Source of the DNA: Stenotrophomonas sp. 704A1
GTDB taxonomy: Bacteria; Pseudomonadota; Gammaproteobacteria; Xanthomonadales; Xanthomonadaceae
Direction of reading: 5' to 3'
Assembly: GCF_030549525.1 (NCBI RefSeq)
Contig: NZ_CP130831.1
Span: 521,501-585,500, forward strand
DNA length: 64,000 nucleotides
Positions within the stretch are counted from its first letter, which is position 1; every line of letters begins with the position of its first letter. Shown here in pieces: positions 51,452 to 59,717 of this stretch. The notes beneath the pieces are model-generated. The model was not told the origin of the DNA. It made no database searches and saw only the letters and a program-made list of their open reading frames with translations. The translations under genes and the position numbers were made by a program.

Positions 51452-54046
51452 GTGTCCTTTCACCGCCGTGCCGTTCTACCGCTGCTGCTGGTCGCCGCCA
51501 CTGCCCTGGCCTCGCCGCCGCCGGCGCAGGCCCAGAGTGCATACTTCTTTCCGCAGGCCACCGAGGCCGCCGCGTTCGATGCCGCCATTCCCACGCCCGA
51601 GCAGTTTCTCGGTTACCCGATCGGCAGCCGCTATACCCGGCATGACCAGCTGGTGGCCTATTTCCAGGAACTGGCCCGGCACTCGGACACGATCCGCGTG
51701 CAGGAGATCGGGCGCAGCTATGAAGGCCGACCGCTGCTGATCGCCACCGTCACCGCCGCCAGCAACCACGCGCGGCTGCAGCAGATCCGCCAGCAGCATG
51801 CCACCCTGGTCGATCCGGCGCAGCCGCGCAGCGCCGCCGCCGACAGCCCGGTGGTGGTGTGGCTGGGCTACAGCGTGCACGGCAACGAAACCTCCAGCGC
51901 GGAAGCGGCGATGCTCACCGCCTACTACCTGGTGGCCAACCGCAGCGCCGAAACCCGGCAATGGCTGCAGCAGGCGGTGGTGCTGTTCGACCCGGCGCAG
52001 AATCCCGATGGCCGTGATCGTGCCGCCAACTGGCACAACGCCTGGGCGTCCGATCCGGCGTCGGCCGATCCGGCCGACAAGGAACACGTCGAACCCTTCC
52101 CGCAGGGTCGTACCAACCACTACTTCACCGATCTCAACCGCGACTGGCTGGCACTGACCCAGCAGGAGTCGCGGCCGAAGCTCGAGGTCTTCCACCAGTG
52201 GTACCCGAACGTACAGATCGATTTCCACGAGATGGGCAAGGACAGCACGTACTACTTCGAACCCTCGCCGAAGAGCATGCACAGCCCGTTGGTTCCGGTG
52301 GCATCGTACGAGTTCAACAAGACCCTGGCCCGCTACCACGCGCAGGCGCTCGATGCGCTGGGTTCGCTGTACTACACCGGTGAGAATTTCGACAATTTCT
52401 CGCCGGTGTACGGCTCTACCTACCCTGATTTCCACGGCGCGGTCGGCGTCACCGTTGAACAGGCCAGTTCGCGTGGCCGCGTGCAGGAGTCGGTCAACGG
52501 CCTGCTGACCTTCCCCTTCACCATCCGCAACCAGGTGGCCACCGGCCTGGGCACGGTGCGCGGTGCGGTGAGCGAGCGCAACGGCCTGTTCGATCTGCAG
52601 AAGCAGTTCTTCCAGAGCGCGCTGAAGCAGGCAGCACAGCAGCCGGTGAAAAGCTTCGTGTTCGGCGATGCGCACGATCCGGCATTGACCCGGCGCCTGC
52701 TGGAGCTACTGCTGCTGCACCGGATCGAGGTGCGCGCGCTGGACCGCGACATCACGGTGGAGGGCCAGCACTTCACTGCCGGCACGGCCTATGTGGTGCC
52801 GGTGCAGCAGGCGCAGTTCCGGCTGGTGCATTCGATCTTCGCCGAGACGCCGCCGATCAAGGGCGACGTGTTCTACGGCAGCACCAGCTACGCGATCGCG
52901 CCGGCCTATGGCGTGGCGTTCGCCGGCAGTCGCGGCCGGATCGACGGCGGCGCACGGGTCGCCGGGCTGCCGCCGCTGCAGGGCGGCGTGGCCGGCGGCC
53001 AGGCTGGCTTTGCGTATGTGATCGACTGGCGCGACTACAACGCTGGCCGCGCGCTGGCGGCGCTGCAGGCCAAAGGGCTCTCCACGCGTGCCGCGTTCCA
53101 GGCGTTCACTGCCAGCACCGCGCAGGGCGGGACCACCTTTGCCGCTGGCAGCATCGTGGTGCCCGTCGCAGGGCAGCCGCTGCACGGCGATGCTCTGCTC
53201 GAGGCGGTATCCCGCGCGGCACGCGATGCCGGCGTACAGGTGCATGCGCTGTCCAGCGGGCGCAGCCAGGAAGGCATCGATCTGGGCAGCGATGGTGTCA
53301 AGGCACTGCGCAGGCCGACGGTGGCCCTGGTGATGGGGGAGGGCGTGTCAGCGACCGAGATCGGGTCTGCCTGGTTCCTGCTGGACCAGCAGCTGCGGTT
53401 GCCGGCCAGCAAGCTGGACCCGCAGCAGTTGGGCACGCTGCCGTTGGATCGCTACACCACCCTCGTGCTGGCTGGTGGCACCTATACCCATGTGGACGCG
53501 GCTGCCGTGGCCGCACTGAAGCGCTGGGTGCAGGCTGGCGGCTCGCTGCTGACCTACGGCAGTGCCTCCAAGTGGGCGATCGAGCAGAAGCTGGCCGAGG
53601 GCGAGACGCTGGGCAAGGACGAACAGGCCAGCGGCGCGGCGCGTCGTGCGTTCGGCGACCAGCGTGACATCGCGGCGATCGAACGGGTCAGCGGCAACAT
53701 CCTCAGCGCCGATGTGGACACCACCCATCCCTTGGCATTCGGCGTGCCACGCCGGCAGCTGGCGATCAACAAGGAGAACACGGTGACGCTGCAGCCGAGT
53801 TCGAATGCGTTCTCCACGGTGGTGCGGATCGACACCACGCCGCGGGTGAACGGGTACCTGTCCGAGCGCAACCGCGACCGGGTGGCGGGCAGTGCGTGGC
53901 TGCTGGTGTCGGCGCAGGGGCAGGGCAACGTGATCCTGTTCGCCGATGACCCGGCACATCGCAAGTACTGGCACGGGACCGATCGCCTGCTGATCAACGC
54001 GATCTTCTTCGGGAATCTGGTGAATCCGGCGAAAGCGCGGGGTTGA
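51452..54046 (+). CDS. Secreted M14-family zinc carboxypeptidase
   Basis: 864 residues from GTG 51452 (GGGGAG upstream). Signal peptide to ~28 (AQAQ). M14 zinc ligands His143-Glu146 (SVHGNETSSA) and His260 (QIDFHE), NPDGRDR (185-191) and DLNRDW, and a catalytic Glu candidate in VTVEQASSRGR. A long C-terminal part (~420-864) includes a glutamine-amidotransferase-like region (VLAGGTYTHVDAAAVAALKR). Probably trims peptides in the periplasm after uptake by the adjacent receptor. Confidence 0.9.
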   Translation: MSFHRRAVLPLLLVAATALASPPPAQAQSAYFFPQATEAAAFDAAIPTPEQFLGYPIGSRYTRHDQLVAYFQELARHSDTIRVQEIGRSYEGRPLLIATVTAASNHARLQQIRQQHATLVDPAQPRSAAADSPVVVWLGYSVHGNETSSAEAAMLTAYYLVANRSAETRQWLQQAVVLFDPAQNPDGRDRAANWHNAWASDPASADPADKEHVEPFPQGRTNHYFTDLNRDWLALTQQESRPKLEVFHQWYPNVQIDFHEMGKDSTYYFEPSPKSMHSPLVPVASYEFNKTLARYHAQALDALGSLYYTGENFDNFSPVYGSTYPDFHGAVGVTVEQASSRGRVQESVNGLLTFPFTIRNQVATGLGTVRGAVSERNGLFDLQKQFFQSALKQAAQQPVKSFVFGDAHDPALTRRLLELLLLHRIEVRALDRDITVEGQHFTAGTAYVVPVQQAQFRLVHSIFAETPPIKGDVFYGSTSYAIAPAYGVAFAGSRGRIDGGARVAGLPPLQGGVAGGQAGFAYVIDWRDYNAGRALAALQAKGLSTRAAFQAFTASTAQGGTTFAAGSIVVPVAGQPLHGDALLEAVSRAARDAGVQVHALSSGRSQEGIDLGSDGVKALRRPTVALVMGEGVSATEIGSAWFLLDQQLRLPASKLDPQQLGTLPLDRYTTLVLAGGTYTHVDAAAVAALKRWVQAGGSLLTYGSASKWAIEQKLAEGETLGKDEQASGAARRAFGDQRDIAAIERVSGNILSADVDTTHPLAFGVPRRQLAINKENTVTLQPSSNAFSTVVRIDTTPRVNGYLSERNRDRVAGSAWLLVSAQGQGNVILFADDPAHRKYWHGTDRLLINAIFFGNLVNPAKARG

Positions 54047-54149
54047 GGCGTTTGGTGCCTTGGATGACACGTGTGGGGGAGTTCCCCCGCTCCCCACCGC
54101 TCCCGCACGACCTACCGCAGGCTCTGGAATTCTCCGGGCAGCCAGCAAC

Positions 54150-54180
54150 AAAAAAGGGACGGCGCGTCAGCGCCGTCCCC
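54150..54180 (-). terminator. Intrinsic terminator of rhlE
   Basis: GGGACGGCGC-gtca-GCGCCGTCCC (about 54156-54179); on the minus strand it is followed by six T. It lies 46 bp beyond the helicase stop. Confidence 0.88.
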
Positions 54181-54225
54181 CGATAGCCCCCGCACTGCGG
54201 GAAGCGCCATCCCTGCCAGCAGCAA

Positions 54226-55641
54226 TCAGCCGGCGCGACCGCCGCCGTTGCCACCCTGGCCGCGGCCACGGCCGCCACCATTGCCGCCGCCGCCGCGACG
54301 CTGGCCCTGGCCGGCGCCAGCACGCTGCTGGCCATTGCCGCCGCCTTCGCGACGACCGCCGCCGGACTTCTTCGGACCGGCATGCGCATGGCGCGGTGCA
54401 TCGCCGTGCGGACGGCGGGCGTGGGTCTTGCGCGGTGCGCGCTCACCGGTATCGGCCTCGGCCTTGCCCGGCGCGCTGTTGCCCCAGCGGATCGGCACCT
54501 GCAGCTCGAAGCCCGGCACATCGCGGATGTCCATGTCACGGCCGAGCAGGCGCACGATCGCCCGCAGCAGCTTCACTTCATCCTGCGCGACCAGCGAGAT
54601 CGCCTGGCCGGTGGCGCCGTTGCGGCCGGTGCGGCCGATGCGGTGCACGTAGTCCTCGGCCACCATCGGCAGATCGAAGTTGATCACCTTCGGCAGTTCG
54701 TTGATGTCGATACCGCGCGCGGCGATGTCGGTGGCGACCAGCACGGTCACCCGGCCGGCCTTGAAGTCGCCCAGCGCACGCAGGCGCTGGCCCTGGCTCT
54801 TGTTGCCGTGGATCGCCGCGGTCTTGATGCCGGACTTCTCCAGGAACGCGGCCAGCTTGTCGCTGCCGTGCTTGGTGCGGGCGAACACCAGGGTCTGCTC
54901 ACGGCTGTCCTGCGCCAGCAGGTGCAGCAGCAGGTCGCGCTTGCGGCCGCCATCGACCGGATGCACGCGGTGGGTGATGGTCTCGGCGACGGTGTTCTTC
55001 GGCGTGACCTGGATCTGCTCCGGGTTGCGCATGAACTCCAGCGCCAGCTGGCGGATGTTGTCCTCGAAGGTGGCCGAGAACAGCAGGGTCTGCCGGTTCT
55101 GCTTGGGCAGCTTGGCCAGGATGCGCTTGATCGACGGCAGGAAGCCCATGTCGAGCATGCGGTCGGCTTCGTCCAGCACCAGCAGTTCAATGCCGGACAG
55201 GTCGATGCTGCGACGCTCCAGGTGGTCGATCAGGCGGCCCGGGCAGGCCACCAGCAGGTCCACGCCACGGCGCAGGATGTCCAGCTGGTTGCCCATGCCG
55301 ACGCCGCCGTAGATGCAGGCGCTGGGGATGCGCAGGTACTTGCTGTAGCCGCGCAGGCTGTCATGCACCTGGGTGGCCAGCTCGCGGGTCGGGGCCAGGA
55401 TTAAGGCGCGCGGCTTGCGCGGGCCGGAGCGCACTTCCTGCGAAGCGGTGCCCAGGTGCTGCAGCAGCGGCAGGCCGAACGCCGCGGTCTTGCCGGTACC
55501 GGTCTGTGCGCCGGCCAGCAGGTCGCGCCCGGCCAGCACCAGCGGAATCGCCTGCTGCTGGATCGGGGTGGGGGTTTCGTAGCCCTGCTCGGCGAGCGCA
55601 CGCAGCAGGAAGGGCGCAAGGCCCAGGGATTCAAAAGACAT
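54226..55641 (-). CDS. rhlE: DEAD-box RNA helicase RhlE
   Basis: 471 residues. Q motif (ETPTPIQQQAIP), Walker A AQTGTGKT (45-52), PTRELA, DEAD box LVLDEADRMLDMGF (~155-168), SAT, and helicase_C blocks ATDIAARGIDI and HRIGRTGRNG. The C-terminal ~85 residues are Gly/Arg/Gln-rich with RGGGG runs, an RNA-binding tail. RhlE remodels rRNA during ribosome assembly and mRNA decay. A ~230-nt leader precedes it. Confidence 0.94.
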   Translation of the reverse strand: MSFESLGLAPFLLRALAEQGYETPTPIQQQAIPLVLAGRDLLAGAQTGTGKTAAFGLPLLQHLGTASQEVRSGPRKPRALILAPTRELATQVHDSLRGYSKYLRIPSACIYGGVGMGNQLDILRRGVDLLVACPGRLIDHLERRSIDLSGIELLVLDEADRMLDMGFLPSIKRILAKLPKQNRQTLLFSATFEDNIRQLALEFMRNPEQIQVTPKNTVAETITHRVHPVDGGRKRDLLLHLLAQDSREQTLVFARTKHGSDKLAAFLEKSGIKTAAIHGNKSQGQRLRALGDFKAGRVTVLVATDIAARGIDINELPKVINFDLPMVAEDYVHRIGRTGRNGATGQAISLVAQDEVKLLRAIVRLLGRDMDIRDVPGFELQVPIRWGNSAPGKAEADTGERAPRKTHARRPHGDAPRHAHAGPKKSGGGRREGGGNGQQRAGAGQGQRRGGGGNGGGRGRGQGGNGGGRAG

Positions 55642-56003
55642 CGAGATTGCTCCAAGTACAGTTGACGCCTGTCCGAACGGACAGACGGGGGCAGATCACA
55701 CTGATCGGCTGACTCGGAGCGTTCCCGTGAACCGCGCTGCGAGAATTGGGTGCAGCCGACGCGGAGCGCAGGCTGGAATGCGTGACGAACGGCGTCGGAG
55801 TGGGGGCGGGCGACGGGGCGGACCCCGGACGCCGGCGATCCCGGAGGGAAACGGACGGCCGCTGCAGACCCTGCAAGTCTAAACGATGTTTGAGACTTCA
55901 CGCAAAAAGGCCTGTTCAGGTTGGGGGGGTCTCTGCAGGGCTGCGCCCTGCACCTGCAGAGGCCGAAGCAACGTCAACGTCCAAAGCTGGTGTCCTGAGG
56001 GGT
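55642..56003. other. rhlE leader and repeat-containing intergenic DNA
   Basis: No gene seen. It holds the rhlE leader hairpin (55669-55684), the predicted promoter, and a palindrome CTCTGCAGG...CCTGCAGAG (55931-55961) whose inner part GCAGGGctgcgCCCTGC belongs to the GCAGGTGCAGGGC repeat group. Confidence 0.5.
55876..55905 (-). promoter_or_regulatory. Predicted sigma-70 promoter of rhlE
   Basis: On the minus strand TTGCGT (55905-55900), 18-bp spacer, TAGACT (55881-55876). It predicts an mRNA start near 55868 and a leader of about 228 nt that includes the perfect hairpin CTGTCCG-aa-CGGACAG (55669-55684). Confidence 0.45.
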
Positions 56004-56105
56004 GGCGGGGTGGGTCCGGCTGAGGGGGACGCCGTAAATACGTCCATGTAGGCTCGGTCGCGGCATCCCTGCCGCTCACGCCCCCTCAACCGGACCCACC
56101 CCGCC
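56004..56105 (+). repeat. 102-nt hairpin element, copy A
   Basis: Arms 56004-56028 and 56081-56105 pair at 24 of 25 positions; the exception is a C/A that becomes a G-U pair in a minus-strand RNA. The 52-nt loop contains two smaller hairpins: TACGTccATGTA-type and GCGGCAtcccTGCCGC. Loop start ACGCCGTAAA and linker GGCTCG are shared with copy B. Confidence 0.85.
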
Positions 56106-56214
56106 TTCGACAGTTTTCCGCGATCTGTCAGATCTCATTCGATTTATCTCGTTGTTTGACGGATTTCGACGATGAATGATGCGGATGTTCAATCCGTCAT
56201 CGGGAAACTGCCGG

Positions 56215-56320
56215 GGGTGGGGCGGTGTGGGTGGACAGGACCGTTGGCGCCATGGATGGCGCCATCGAGCCCCCATGGATGGGTTTACGGCGTGTCCTGC
56301 CCACCCACACCGCCCCGCCC
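56215..56320 (-). repeat. 106-nt hairpin element, copy B (inverted relative to A)
   Basis: Arms 56215-56241 and 56294-56320 pair at 25 of 27 positions. Read on the minus strand the loop is also 52 nt, starts ACGCCGTAAA, and contains CCCATccATGGG and GGCGCCATccATGGCGCC. It is homologous to copy A, but the base pairs of the inner hairpins differ while pairing is kept. Confidence 0.85.
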
Positions 56321-56355
56321 AACTCACAGACAACCCAGAGCCGGCTGTTGCTGTT

Positions 56356-56383
56356 GCTTTGGCTTTGGCTTTGGCTTTGGCTT
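56356..56383 (+). repeat. Hexanucleotide tandem repeat (GCTTTG)4
   Basis: Four perfect GCTTTG units plus a partial fifth, preceded by CTGTTGCTGTTG, ~140 bp upstream of fahA. It is a simple repeat that could vary in copy number. Confidence 0.7.
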
Positions 56384-56390
56384 GAAGAGC

Positions 56391-56413
56391 AGGTGCAGGG
56401 CTGCAAGCCCTGC
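56391..56413 (+). repeat. GCAGGTGCAGGGC palindrome
   Basis: AGGTGCAGGGCTGCAAGCCC then TGC; perfect stem GCAGGGCT-gca-AGCCCTGC (56395-56413). Same group as 30349-30370 and 55931-55961. Confidence 0.6.
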
Positions 56414-56456
56414 GAACCCCCTCCTGCGGTAGGGTGGGCCGATGCCGCGCTGCAGC

Positions 56457-56484
56457 TTGGCGCCGCCGCGCATTTGATTACACT
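56457..56484 (+). promoter_or_regulatory. Predicted sigma-70 promoter of fahA-maiA
   Basis: TTGGCG (56457-56462), 16-bp spacer, TACACT (56479-56484). Transcription would begin near 56491, about 30 nt ahead of the ATG. Confidence 0.5.
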
Positions 56485-56519
56485 TGAAACTTGTTTGCCC
56501 ACGACTCCGGACACACCCC

Positions 56520-57509
56520 ATGAAGCTTGGTTCTTTGAAGGAAGGCGGCCGCGACGGCACCTTGATCGTCGTCTCGCGCGACCTGCGCCACGGCGTTCGC
56601 GCCACCGGCATCGCCGCGACCCTGCAGCAGGCCCTGGAAGACTGGAGCCATGTCGCGCCGCGCCTGAACGCCCTGTCCGATTCACTGAACGCCGGCGATG
56701 CCGACGGCGTCTTCGATATGGACCCGCAGGCACTGGCTGCACCGTTGCCGCGCGCCTATGAGTTCGTCGATGGCAGCGCCTACCTGCCGCACGTCGAGCG
56801 CGTGCGCCGGGCCCGTGGCGCCGAGGTGCCGGAGAGCTTCTATACCGATCCGCTGATGTACCAGGCCACCAGCGCCGGCTTCTACGGCCCGCGCGACGCG
56901 GTGCGGGTGGTCAGCGAGGAGTACGGCATCGACCTGGAAGCGGAGCTGGTGGTGATCACCGACGACGTGCCGATGGCTGCCAGCGCCGAACAGGCCGCCG
57001 GCCACATCCAGCTGATCGGCCTGGTCAACGACGTATCACTGCGCAACCTGATTCCCGGCGAACTGGCCAAGGGCTTCGGTTTCCTGCAGTCCAAGCCGCG
57101 CTCGGCGCTGTCGCCGGTGTTCGTCACCCCTGATGAGCTGGGGGATGCCTGGCAGGACAGCAAGGTCCACCTGCCGCTGCTGACCCACATCAACGGGCAG
57201 TGGTTCGGCGCCCCCGAAGCCGGCGTGGACATGCAGTTCAACTTCGCGCAGCTGGTCGCACACGCGGCCAGGACCCGTCCGCTCGGTGCCGGCACCATCG
57301 TCGGCTCGGGCACCATCGCCAACGAAGACACCAGCAAGGGCGCATCCTGCTTCGCCGAGCAGCGCGTGGTGGAAACCCTCCGCGACGGCAAGCCGAGCAC
57401 GCCGTTCATGTCCTTCGGCGATGTGGTGCGTATCGAGATGCTCGACGCTGCCGGCAACAGCATCTTCGGTGCGATCGAACAGCGCATCGAACAGGCGGCC
57501 AGGTCCTGA
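56520..57509 (+). CDS. fahA: Fumarylacetoacetate hydrolase family protein
   Basis: 329 residues. FAH-domain features: EFVDGSAYLPHVERVRRARG, SEEYGIDLEAELVVITDDVP (metal-binding acidic residues), GHIQLIGLVNDVSLRNLIPG, KPRSALSPVFVTPDELGDAW, GSGTIANEDTSKGASCFAEQ. It cleaves fumarylacetoacetate to fumarate and acetoacetate, the last step of tyrosine/homogentisate catabolism. Paired with maiA 14 bp downstream, which supports this substrate over other FAH-fold roles. Confidence 0.9.
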   Translation: MKLGSLKEGGRDGTLIVVSRDLRHGVRATGIAATLQQALEDWSHVAPRLNALSDSLNAGDADGVFDMDPQALAAPLPRAYEFVDGSAYLPHVERVRRARGAEVPESFYTDPLMYQATSAGFYGPRDAVRVVSEEYGIDLEAELVVITDDVPMAASAEQAAGHIQLIGLVNDVSLRNLIPGELAKGFGFLQSKPRSALSPVFVTPDELGDAWQDSKVHLPLLTHINGQWFGAPEAGVDMQFNFAQLVAHAARTRPLGAGTIVGSGTIANEDTSKGASCFAEQRVVETLRDGKPSTPFMSFGDVVRIEMLDAAGNSIFGAIEQRIEQAARS

Positions 57510-57523
57510 GCAGGGAGACGGCG

Positions 57524-58192
57524 ATGGAGATCCCGGTCGACGACGGCATCGTGCTGTACACCTACTGGCGCTCCAGCGCTGCCTACCGCGTGCGCATCGG
57601 CCTGGCCCTGAAAGACCTGGCCTGGGAGGCGCGGCCGGTGCACCTGGTGCGCGACGGCGGCGAGCAGCACGACGATGCCTACCGCACGCTCAATCCGCAG
57701 CAGCTGGTGCCCACGCTGCTGCATGACGGGCATACGCTGACCCAGTCGCTGGCGATCCTGGAATACCTGGAGGAACGCTTTCCGCAGGCCCCGCTGCTGC
57801 CTGCCGATGCGGCAGGGCGCGCGCGGGTACGCGCGCTGGCCCAGCTGGTGGCCTGTGACATCCACCCAATCAACAACCTGCGGGTGATGCAGTACCTCGA
57901 GCGGGAGCTGCAGCTGCCCGCCGATGCGCGCATGCACTGGACCCTGCACTGGATGGCCGAGGGCTTCGCGGCGATGGAAGCGATGCTCACGGCCAGTGCG
58001 GATACCGGCCTGTTCTGCCACGGCGACCGCCCTGGACTGGCCGACATCTGTCTGCTGCCGCAGCTGTACAACGCGCACCGCTTCGGCCTGGACCTGGCGC
58101 CGTACCCGACCCTGCGCCGCATCGAAGCGGCCTGCCAGGCACTGGACGCCTTCGACGGCGCCCGCCCGGAAAACCAGCCCGACGCCGCCTGA
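57524..58192 (+). CDS. maiA: Maleylacetoacetate isomerase (zeta-class GST)
   Basis: 222 residues. The thioredoxin-like N-domain carries the zeta-class motif LYTYWRSSAAYRVRIGLALK; NPQQLVPTLLHDGHTLTQSL binds glutathione; the C-terminal helical domain includes CDIHPINNLRVMQYL. It isomerises maleylacetoacetate to fumarylacetoacetate for the upstream enzyme. Start behind AGGGAGACGGCG, 14 bp after fahA: an operon. Confidence 0.93.
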   Translation: MEIPVDDGIVLYTYWRSSAAYRVRIGLALKDLAWEARPVHLVRDGGEQHDDAYRTLNPQQLVPTLLHDGHTLTQSLAILEYLEERFPQAPLLPADAAGRARVRALAQLVACDIHPINNLRVMQYLERELQLPADARMHWTLHWMAEGFAAMEAMLTASADTGLFCHGDRPGLADICLLPQLYNAHRFGLDLAPYPTLRRIEAACQALDAFDGARPENQPDAA

Positions 58193-58203
58193 TGGGCCGC
58201 CGC

Positions 58204-58265
58204 GCTCGCCGGGCCCGGCGCTAGCGCTCGGACGTCGGTGGTAGCGCCGGGACATGCCCGGCGGA
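58204..58265. repeat. REP repeat pair overlapping the 3' end of the UdgX gene
   Basis: An imperfect first unit (CTCGCCGGGCCCGGCGCTAG) and GTAGCGCCGGGACATGCCCG plus GCGGA (58241-58265). The second encodes the last residues of the UdgX-fusion protein, and the stop TAG lies in the first: a REP captured into a coding region. Confidence 0.75.
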
Positions 58266-59717
58266 TTCCGCATCGTCGGCCCGCAAGCGACGCAGGTCAT
58301 CGCGGAACAGCCGGTAGGCCTCCTCACGCCGGGCGTCGTCGCCCTGCCGCAGCACCCAGGCTGGATGCACGGTGGCATAGCCACGGGTGCCGTCTTCCAG
58401 CGTGTGCCAGCGCCCGCGGTCGCGTGACAGCTGGAAGCCCGCGCCGAACACCGAGGCGGCCGCGGTCGCGCCCAGGCAGACGATCACCTGCGGCCGCACG
58501 CGTGCGATCTCGCCCAGCAGCCACGGCCGGCAGGCGTGCACGTGCCGGCTTTCCGGGCGCTTGTGCAGGCGTACCTTGCCGCGTCGTTCGTGGTGGAAGT
58601 GCTTCACCGCGTTGGTCAGGTACAGCGTGCCGCGGTCGATGCCGAGCTCGGCCAGCGCGCGGTCCAGCAGTTGGCCTGCCGGGCCCGCGAACGGACGGCC
58701 ACACAGATCCTCGGTATCGCCGGGTTGTTCGCCGATCACCATCACGCGCGCATCGGCCGGGCCCCGGCCGAACACCACCTGGGTGGCCGGTTCCCACAGC
58801 GGGCACTGGCGGCAGCCGGCGGCCTGGGCGCGCAGCGCGCCCAGGCTGTCGGCGCTGGAAGCGGACGGTGCCAGCGCCTGGCGCTGCGGAATCTTCCGCT
58901 GTGGCGCCTGCGCAGGCCGGTCGTGCATTTCCTGCACGCGGTCCCCCGCATCGCGTACCAGGGCAGGCAGCAGCTGCGCCTCGGGCAGGTGGCGCCAGTA
59001 CCGGGCCGGCATCTCCTGCAGCATCATCCGCGTGTTCAACCGCGCCGGGTTGAAGATGCTGGCGTAGTAGGTCTGCCACAGCGATTCGCGCGCATCCTCG
59101 GCCGGGGCGTCATCGCGCCGACCGCCCGGCCCGAAGGCCAGCGCCTGGCCATCCCAGTACACGCTGCGCGCGGGGGTAAGGATGGCCCAGCGCATGCCGG
59201 CGAAGCGGCGTGCGAAGAACGGCGCGACCCGCTCGACGATGTGGTGGTCCGGCTCGAACCAGGCGATGAACGCGTCGACCTGGCCGGGCACTTCCCGGAA
59301 GCGCACGAAGGCTTTCATCTTGTGGGTGTCGCGGCGCACCGCCTGGGCCATCGCCATCGCCCGCAGCACGTCGGCATCCGCCGGATTGGACAGCACGCCG
59401 CGCTCGCCGTGGGCGATGCGCCACAGCAGCCGGTACAGCAGGGCCAGGCGCTGCGGCTGGCGGTGGCACAGGCAGGTCGCGGCCAGTTCGAGGAAGTCGC
59501 GCGGCACGTTGGGAACGCTGGCGCCGGCGGGCAGGGGCGCCTGCTGCACGGCCGGCGCATCCAGCAGGGACGCTTCGCTGCCCTCCAGCCAGTCCAGCTG
59601 TTCCGGCGCGACGCCGCGCAGCAGCGCTTCGCGCGCAGCATGCCGCCAGGCGTCCAGCGAGGTCGGGGGATCCACCCGCAGCGACCAGCGCTGCGCGTCA
59701 GGCTGCCGGCGCTGCAT
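58221..59717 (-). CDS. DUF4130-UdgX fusion: uracil-DNA cross-linking glycosylase family
   Basis: 498 residues. The N-terminal half (~1-255) is the DUF4130/TIGR03915 type (FLELAATCLCHRQPQRLALL, RFREVPGQVDAFIAWFEPDH). The C-terminal half (~285-490) is a family-4-like UDG: 4Fe-4S cysteines from CRQC, VIGEQPGDTEDLCGRPFAGP, and the UdgX-specific insert KVRLHKRP with His385 at the position that forms a covalent uracil adduct in Mycobacterium UdgX. It overlaps the radical SAM gene by 20 bp. The C-terminal tail is encoded by a REP repeat. Confidence 0.9.
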   Translation of the reverse strand: MQRRQPDAQRWSLRVDPPTSLDAWRHAAREALLRGVAPEQLDWLEGSEASLLDAPAVQQAPLPAGASVPNVPRDFLELAATCLCHRQPQRLALLYRLLWRIAHGERGVLSNPADADVLRAMAMAQAVRRDTHKMKAFVRFREVPGQVDAFIAWFEPDHHIVERVAPFFARRFAGMRWAILTPARSVYWDGQALAFGPGGRRDDAPAEDARESLWQTYYASIFNPARLNTRMMLQEMPARYWRHLPEAQLLPALVRDAGDRVQEMHDRPAQAPQRKIPQRQALAPSASSADSLGALRAQAAGCRQCPLWEPATQVVFGRGPADARVMVIGEQPGDTEDLCGRPFAGPAGQLLDRALAELGIDRGTLYLTNAVKHFHHERRGKVRLHKRPESRHVHACRPWLLGEIARVRPQVIVCLGATAAASVFGAGFQLSRDRGRWHTLEDGTRGYATVHPAWVLRQGDDARREEAYRLFRDDLRRLRADDAESAGHVPALPPTSER

